Shown here piece by piece: positions 58,457 through 64,000 of a DNA stretch of 64,000 nt. A program made the translations under genes and the position numbers. The stretch is from Auanema rhodensis. Its lineage: Eukaryota > Nematoda > Chromadorea > Rhabditida > Rhabditidae. Position 1 is the stretch's first letter, and every line of letters starts with the position of its first letter. The stretch is taken from NCBI GenBank assembly GCA_964057225.1, contig OZ059895.1, positions 15,956,001 to 16,020,000 of the forward strand, given 5' to 3'. The notes beneath the pieces are model-generated. The model had not been told where the DNA came from and made no database searches. It saw only the letters and a program-made list of their open reading frames with translations.

Positions 58457-61400
58457 TTAGTCTAATAAATCTTCAACAGGGCGAGGATCTTCGGGATTCT
58501 GAAAGTAACTGGTTTTAATAAGCTCTTCAAAGATAGTCCCCCACCTCTTCCAAAGCAGAATCGGACCCATGTCGAGTAATTAAACTGCTTAGCTTGTCGC
58601 TGGCTCTACCAGAATCCTTTAATCGTTGTAAAAGTGCAGCTGTACTTGCCGAAAATTTGACGGGAACTGCAGTCGCTGCGGCTTCGACTGGCACTGCTAA
58701 AGAAGGAAACCAATCGGAATTTTATGCTCAACATCAATATTCTTACGCTTTTCAGTAGGAGAGACGCGTCCTTCCCTGGTTTTTGATAAAACAGCGGCAA
58801 GACGAGCTCTAACATCGGATTCTTTTTTTTGTGGTTCTTCATTGGTAGGAACATCAGTCTAAAGCTTGATTTACAAAAAAAATTCAAATGCTCAAGATTT
58901 TACTTCTTTGGACTTTTGTTGAATTGGTGGAGAAGGTGGGAGAGATGAGATCTTCACCTGATCAGCTTCGGGTAGGACTTCTGGCTTTTCTTGTGTTGAA
59001 TGTTCTTTCTCAGTCTGAAAAGTATAACACAATAATACAAAGTAAGAAAGAAAGCCATACAATATTCAAAGAACTGAATGAGAGATTCTCATTTTTATCA
59101 TTCTCAGAATCAGAAAGAACATTATTATTCTGAAAATGATTAGTATATTTGAATGTATTAATTAAAACATACATCTCCTACTACGTTGGTAGGATTTTCG
59201 TTAATAGTTGTGAATTCTGTAGGATTTACATGCTGAGCTATATCAAAAGCGTGATTAGCAACGGACAAAACGTTAGGTTCGGCACATGGTTCATTTGAGC
59301 TGTCAAGATCAAGAAGTTCGGATGCTAAACTATGACCCTCAGTCTGTAAGTTATTAGTTAGACAAGCGTGTTATATGGATTAAGAACAAACCACGATATT
59401 AGGAAGGGGCTGTACAAGAGAATGAACACCTACATCAATAAGATCGCCAAGCAGATCATCCACAACAGCAGGAGTATTCGGCTCAGCTGGTGCAGAATCC
59501 TGAAATTTGTACGATGACATGATCAGAAAAGATGAACGCCTAACAATTGATTCCTGTTCATTCTCATTTATATTAAAATTAACATTTGCAGATAAGAGAT
59601 CATTATTCTGTTCGGGAATGGTATTCTAAAGAAAAACTTAATGCTATCATAGATAATTTTAAGTACCTGTAATGATGGAGCAATAATCTCGGTCTCAGAT
59701 TGTTCAGGTAATGGTTCAATGTGATCTTCAAGCCCACTGAGTTCTTGAGCAAGAGATAAAGGTTCTTCTTGAGTTTGAATAATTGAGTGCTGAACTGGTG
59801 AAGTAACATCATTCTCAACTAAGTTATTCAATTCAGAAGCAAGAGAAACGTTCTAAAAGCAAAAAGTTAATAACATTCCGTGCTGCTGTTTTGGAAACCT
59901 CTAGGGCAAGTTCAGAATTTTCTTCATGTGTGGATAATGCAGCTGAAATATCTGCTGATTGCTCGACATCAGGAATTAACTGCTCATTGTCAGCCTGATT
60001 GTTCTCTGAAGTAGCTTCTTCCACAACTAATTCACTCAACTCTGCAGCTAAACTCTGTCCCTAAAACGAATGTTTGAAACAATGAAAAGAAAAATGGAGA
60101 CAAAAACCTCAACAGATTGGTCAATTCCTGAGGAATCTCCTGGAATCTCATCTTTTACAACGTCAGATTTCAGCTCAAGGGCAACTGGCTCGACGATGTC
60201 AACAAACGATTCAGTAGATGGATCATTATTACTTGAAGAAAGATCAGGAAGTGCTTCGGTGATTGCTTGCGTCTCCTGTGATTCTATTAAAGCCACCAAT
60301 GTTTGAGGCTCAATTTCATCTGCTTGAGTGAGCTCTTCTTGTTTAGCTGTTTGAGCAAGGGTGGGAGGTGCTGCTTCAACTTCAGGCTCTTTTTCAGGGA
60401 CAGCAATAGTTTCAGGTATAGTTGCTGGAATAGGGAGTTCTACCTTATCTTCCTTAGTTCGATTTGGTTTAGTCTGCAAAAAAATAACTAATGAAATAAA
60501 CGCATCATGTCTTACAGTATTTGTAAGTTTATTAGTTGTAAGACGTCGACTAGGTGTTGAAGAAGGTAGAGGTGGCTTTCCACCAGCACCACTAGGAGGT
60601 AATCCAGCCCGTGTACTAGGTCGAGGAGGAACTCTAGACTTTTGATTTTGCATATTTGGTGAAGGTCTTGTTGTTCCAGCAGAACTAGTAGTACGAGCTG
60701 TGTAGAACGACTGGGTCATCAAGTTTGTTGTCTAAATCGGTATTATTAAGTATAAGAAAGTGTGCTCATACTTTTGGAGTAGACGTTCTTGATACAGGCG
60801 TTGGTTTAGTTCTGGGAGAAGAAGGTACATACATAGAGCTGACCATTAAAGCATTACTCCTACGAGGATTAGGAGCTGTCTTAGGAGTTCTAACTTCGGA
60901 CTCCTGGGAAAAAATCAAAATAGATTACATAAGAGAAAAATAGTTACTATACCTTAGATGGTGGCGGAGGGCTTAGTTTCTTGTCATAAGCCTTTTGACT
61001 TTTAGGTAGCCTATCCAAATATGAAAGTTCTCTGGGAGTAGATGATCCAAAAGCTACATTCCTAGCAGCAGTTCTTGATGTAGCTGCATGGTTTCGTGCC
61101 AGAAGTTCCTAAAATTTAAAGTTTTAAACAAAGGAAACAAAGCAATACAGACCTTTCGTCGTTGTTCATCACGGTTCAATCTCTCTAAATTCTTCTGAAT
61201 AATTTCTTGCTGGCGCCTCAGTTCTCTTGCCTCTTTCTCTTTACTATAATAAAGAAATGAAAACCTTTAAAAAATGAAAACAAACAGTTCTCTCTGTAAT
61301 CTTGCATGTTCTTCCAAATCTTTCCTAAGTTTGTCACAATGTTCCCTCTTGATTAGTTGATGTCTTTCTCGCATTTTGCGTTCGGCTAATTCCTTTCTTC

Positions 61401-61518
61401 GTCGAATCTTGAAAAAAATAATATTATTCTAACAAAATGAACTAAAGATACTTACATCATCTGGACTATCCATCAACTTTGCCGGACTATTCTTACCTGA
61501 GTTGCATCGAGACGACAT
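58457..61518 (-). CDS. Coiled-coil protein, possibly MAP7/ensconsin-like
   Basis: Likely cytoskeleton-associated. It starts MSSRCNSGKNSPAKLMD directly after a tgtag acceptor. The next exons form a highly charged helix (RRKELAERKMRERHQLIK, EHCDKLRKDLEEHARLQREL, KEKEARELRRQQEIIQKNLE), then NVAFGSSTPRELSYLDRLPK, then a Ser/Thr/Pro/Arg-rich basic linker (ARTTSSAGTTRPSPN, SRVPPRPSTRAGLPPSG). A long acidic, Gln/Glu/Ser/Val-rich region follows (about 60.6-58.9 kb) with many short exons. It closes with a conserved-looking helix (STAALLQRLKDSGRASDKLS) and ends RPVEDLLD. The helix plus AFGSSTPR motif suggests the MAP7 (ensconsin) family of microtubule proteins, but I cannot confirm this; the acidic region looks fast-evolving. 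The gene start is 274 bp from the riok-1 stop. Confidence 0.65.
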
Positions 61519-61792
61519 CTACAAACGAAGGATTATAAAGTTTAAGAATATTTAAAGAAATGATAAGTAATCAAAAACGTTAAAACGCTGATAAGTAAAA
61601 ACGAGAAACGTTACATTCAAATGTTTGATAAAAATTTCAACATGATAACAACAAATCAACAAATTATAAAAAAAACAGGAAACAATCAACAAGATAGGTA
61701 TCACTGGGAAAAACGGATCAATGAGTTTTTCTTAAGATTCTAAATCAAATAAAAAAGAGCATATCTAACTTAATCATTTTGTTTATTTCATA

Positions 61793-63761
61793 TGTTGACG
61801 ATGTGCCCTTTTCTTAACATGCTTAGGAATTTTCTCTTTTCGGGATTCCCTTTTCTCTTCTTTTATCATAGCTTTTCGAGCTTTTCGTTCTTCTGTTGTT
61901 TCCTCACGATTTCTGAATATAAAAATGAATTCGCATTAACAAGCCTGCAACACTAACCTCTTATATAATTTTAACTTTTCTTCCTTTTCTGGATCGATAT
62001 CTTTCTTGTTTTTTTTTTCCTCATCATCGCCTGCATCAGCCTCATCTTCATCCTCACTTTCAGATTCAGCAGAGTCTTCGTCATTACCTTCCTGGAATTT
62101 CCGGCCACTAACAGCAACCTGAAAAACAAAATTAATAAAAATATAAACAATAACCAACAAATTCACCTTAGAAACCATTGTTTGGAAAGGATTATTAACT
62201 TCTTTTCCGGTTTTAACCAACTGACTATCTCTTTCAAAATGCAAAACGTGATCCAATTTATGTGGAATAAACGCATTCATGAATACAATATCATCTGCAT
62301 GCTCGTGGGATCTTAAGCATCGCATTATAACGAGGATATATTTTCAAATAACAATACCTATCATCGAAGTACGACTCAACTTTGTCATCTCCAACAAGTG
62401 GATCAACAATTAATTCAAATAATTTGCGTAAAGAGAGAACAGGAACGCCCAAATCCCTACACAAAAAGATGAGAAAGAATAGAAAAAAGATCAAAAACCT
62501 GAAGAACTTATTCACATTGTTGCAGTCCATACGTAGAAAATCCAAAGCATATGGATGATCGTGCTCAACAGACTGTGAAACATCAATAATGTATAATTTT
62601 CCGTCAAGTACAAGTGTGTTAAATTCGGATAAATCGGCATGAACAAGATGGCAAACTCTATATAACTTTCGCATATCTCGAACAAGTTGTGTGTACATTG
62701 GTTCAGCTTCCTAATGTGAGAATATTGTTGAAAAAAATTTAAAAATTAAAAATTCGTACTTCAGCAGTTAAAGTGGCATTCTTGAGTAATGGAGCAGGCC
62801 ATCCATCTTTACCAATGAAGTCCATAACTAACACGTGTCCCTACAGATATAATAAATAAGAACAACGGCTAGACGATGAGTCACAACTTTAAGTATATGT
62901 GGTTGGGGCACTGGAAGACCTGCTTGATGCATGCGAAGCAAGTTACGCATCTCTTTTTCAGCCCACACGGCGACCATTTTACGAGGATTATGCTTGCAAT
63001 AACCGTTACGATATCTAAAATCATAAACCAATAAGACTACATATTAAAAACTATCCAAAATACCTGAACTCTCCAGCAACATATCGTTCACGATCCTTGA
63101 AAGTTAATATACTCGTCTTGTAAATTTTGACAGCCAAGCTTTGACTATTATTGGTTCCATGATAAACGTTAGCTTCTTTACCAGTAGAAATACAGCCATG
63201 AATATTTTCTAAAATTCCACGTTGTAGCAAACGGAATAACACTAGACGAGTTCTTGGATCCAGTACCTAATAAGAGTAAGAAATTAAATATAAAAAAGAA
63301 AAGTTTTACCTGTTCCACGGTGGCACGATCTGCTCTATCCTTGATTCTTTTTCTTTTTCTTTCTTCGTGATTATCAGCTTGTTTCTCGGCAACTACAAAC
63401 AAAAAATTATAAGAATGTTAATTATGAAATTCAAACCATGATGAGCTCCTTCCACTCTTGTTTGACAATTTGGTCCAATTCTATTTGCATTTAATTTTTT
63501 GGTGAAATCTAAATCAAAAATAAACAAATGAACTAGAACTTTCGATAAATACCATCTGTTTCATCACCGAAATCGTCTAGGTCATCTTCAAAATCGGAAT
63601 CGTTAATCTGCTCACCCTCTGTAATATGCAAAATGTACAGAACAAATACAGAACGAAATACCAATAAATTCATGCTCGCCGTCGGACGAACTGCTAGCAT
63701 CACTAAGAACATCAATTCCATCTAATATGTTTCCGGTATTTAAAACAGCTATCTGATCCAT
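61793..63761 (-). CDS. riok-1: RIO1 serine/threonine kinase
   Basis: Atypical kinase/ATPase needed for late 40S ribosomal subunit maturation. An acidic Ser-rich N-terminus ([15 protein letters not shown], then many Glu/Asp/Ser) precedes the RIO domain: [14 protein letters not shown] (P-loop and STGKEANVY signature), [20 protein letters not shown] (ATP Lys), [17 protein letters not shown], the hinge [15 protein letters not shown], catalytic [10 protein letters not shown], and metal-binding [16 protein letters not shown]. The C-terminus is an acidic Glu/Asp run followed by a Lys/Arg-rich end (KRAHRQHMK) typical of RIO1. The ATG at 63761 lies 3 nt after tattcag. All catalytic residues appear intact. 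Confidence 0.95.
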
Positions 63762-64000
63762 ATTCTGAATATATAATTTTTTAGAAAAAATAAGAAATAT
63801 ATAGAGAAGCTAAAACAAGTGAAAACAAGATAAACAAAAGCATTTGAAACACAATTAAAGCAACTGTTTCAATAGCATTGAGCACATGAGAGTATCGATA
63901 AAACAATTAAATTGAGCATTCATCATAGAAAATATACAATGTTCGTGTTAATAATATCAAGTTTCTATGTTTGGAATTATACAAAAAGTTAACTAACCAT
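63762..64000. other. riok-1 upstream region
   Basis: AT-rich. The tattcag just before the riok-1 ATG is acceptor-like; otherwise I see nothing. Confidence 0.5.

Larger units (their letters stand above)
56936..63761 (-). other. Candidate operon riok-1, MAP7-like, ABHD11, then SAFB-like
   Basis: Minus-strand genes follow one another with gaps of about 274 bp and 648 bp; the SAFB-like gene follows 167 bp after the ABHD11 stop. Every ATG is preceded at 0-15 nt by a pyrimidine-rich AG with no exon evident upstream. In nematodes such clusters are co-transcribed and resolved by spliced-leader addition. Confidence 0.4.

Noticed and set aside
60070-60943. Several plus-strand frames (Ser/Gly-rich) opposite the MAP7-like gene
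   Set aside because: Antisense shadows of the low-complexity acidic and Ser/Pro/Arg regions; no splice signals or domains.
1-64000. tRNA, rRNA, spliced-leader RNA genes, CRISPR arrays, intact transposons
   Set aside because: Looked for tRNA B-box-like motifs, spliced-leader sequence, repeated spacers and transposase or reverse-transcriptase motifs by eye; none convincing. A covariance-model scan would be needed to exclude small RNA genes.

Overview
This is a stretch of nematode nuclear genome. The signs are: AT-rich DNA; many exons separated by introns of about 42-60 bp with gt...ttttcag borders; a cuticle collagen gene with the nematode collagen N-terminal domain and a furin-like cleavage site; an HNF4-type nuclear receptor; and ATG codons that repeatedly sit 0-20 nt after a lone polypyrimidine-AG. 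That last pattern is expected where a spliced leader is joined in trans. I would place it in the Chromadorea but cannot name a genus. All gene models were joined by hand from reading frames and splice phases. No alignment was run, and family assignments rest on recognised motifs.

Layout. 0.6-4.0 kb (+): nuclear receptor. 4.3-6.6 kb (-): SLC22-type organic ion transporter. 7.5-8.4 kb (-): cuticle collagen. 9.6-11.6 kb (-): SLC7 amino acid transporter. 12.6-17.9 kb (-): Bro1-domain endosomal protein orthologous to HD-PTP (PTPN23), with no phosphatase domain visible. 18.3-18.8 kb (+): TMEM234-like small membrane protein with an apparent frameshift. 19.4-20.0 kb (+): exons of an unrecognised gene. 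20.3-22.1 kb (+): ornithine decarboxylase-fold protein that has lost its catalytic residues. 22-29 kb is gene-poor and holds one small unrecognised three-exon gene (26.7-27.9 kb, +). 29.1-35.9 kb (-): selectin-like membrane protein (CCP, fucolectin-like domain, C-type lectin, three CCPs, transmembrane segment, proline-rich tail). 36.7-37.7 kb (-): BACURD-type BTB/KCTD protein. 39.2-43.0 kb (+): mismatch-repair MutL homologue PMS2, followed by a possible 38-residue membrane microprotein. 45.4-51.6 kb (+): UNC-14/RUSC RUN-SH3 protein with a 3.4 kb intron. 52.4-56.8 kb (-): SAFB-like SAP/RRM nuclear protein. One of its introns carries a complete BTB/KCTD gene on the opposite strand. 56.9-57.8 kb (-): ABHD11 hydrolase in a single exon. 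58.5-61.5 kb (-): coiled-coil protein, possibly MAP7/ensconsin-like. 61.8-63.8 kb (-): RIO1 kinase.

The genes are unrelated housekeeping and neuronal functions rather than one pathway. The one group that looks organised is riok-1, the coiled-coil gene, ABHD11 and the SAFB-like gene. All four are on the minus strand with gaps of about 274, 648 and 167 bp, and each has a splice-acceptor-like AG just before its ATG, so they could form a nematode operon.

The observations most worth checking are: the ODC-like pseudoenzyme; PMS2 with Gln in place of the GHKL catalytic Glu; the BTB gene nested inside the SAFB-like gene; HD-PTP without its phosphatase; a BACURD protein with a hydrophobic tail; and protein-like reading frames hidden in the large unc-14 and lectin introns. 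I found no rRNA, tRNA, CRISPR array or intact transposon.
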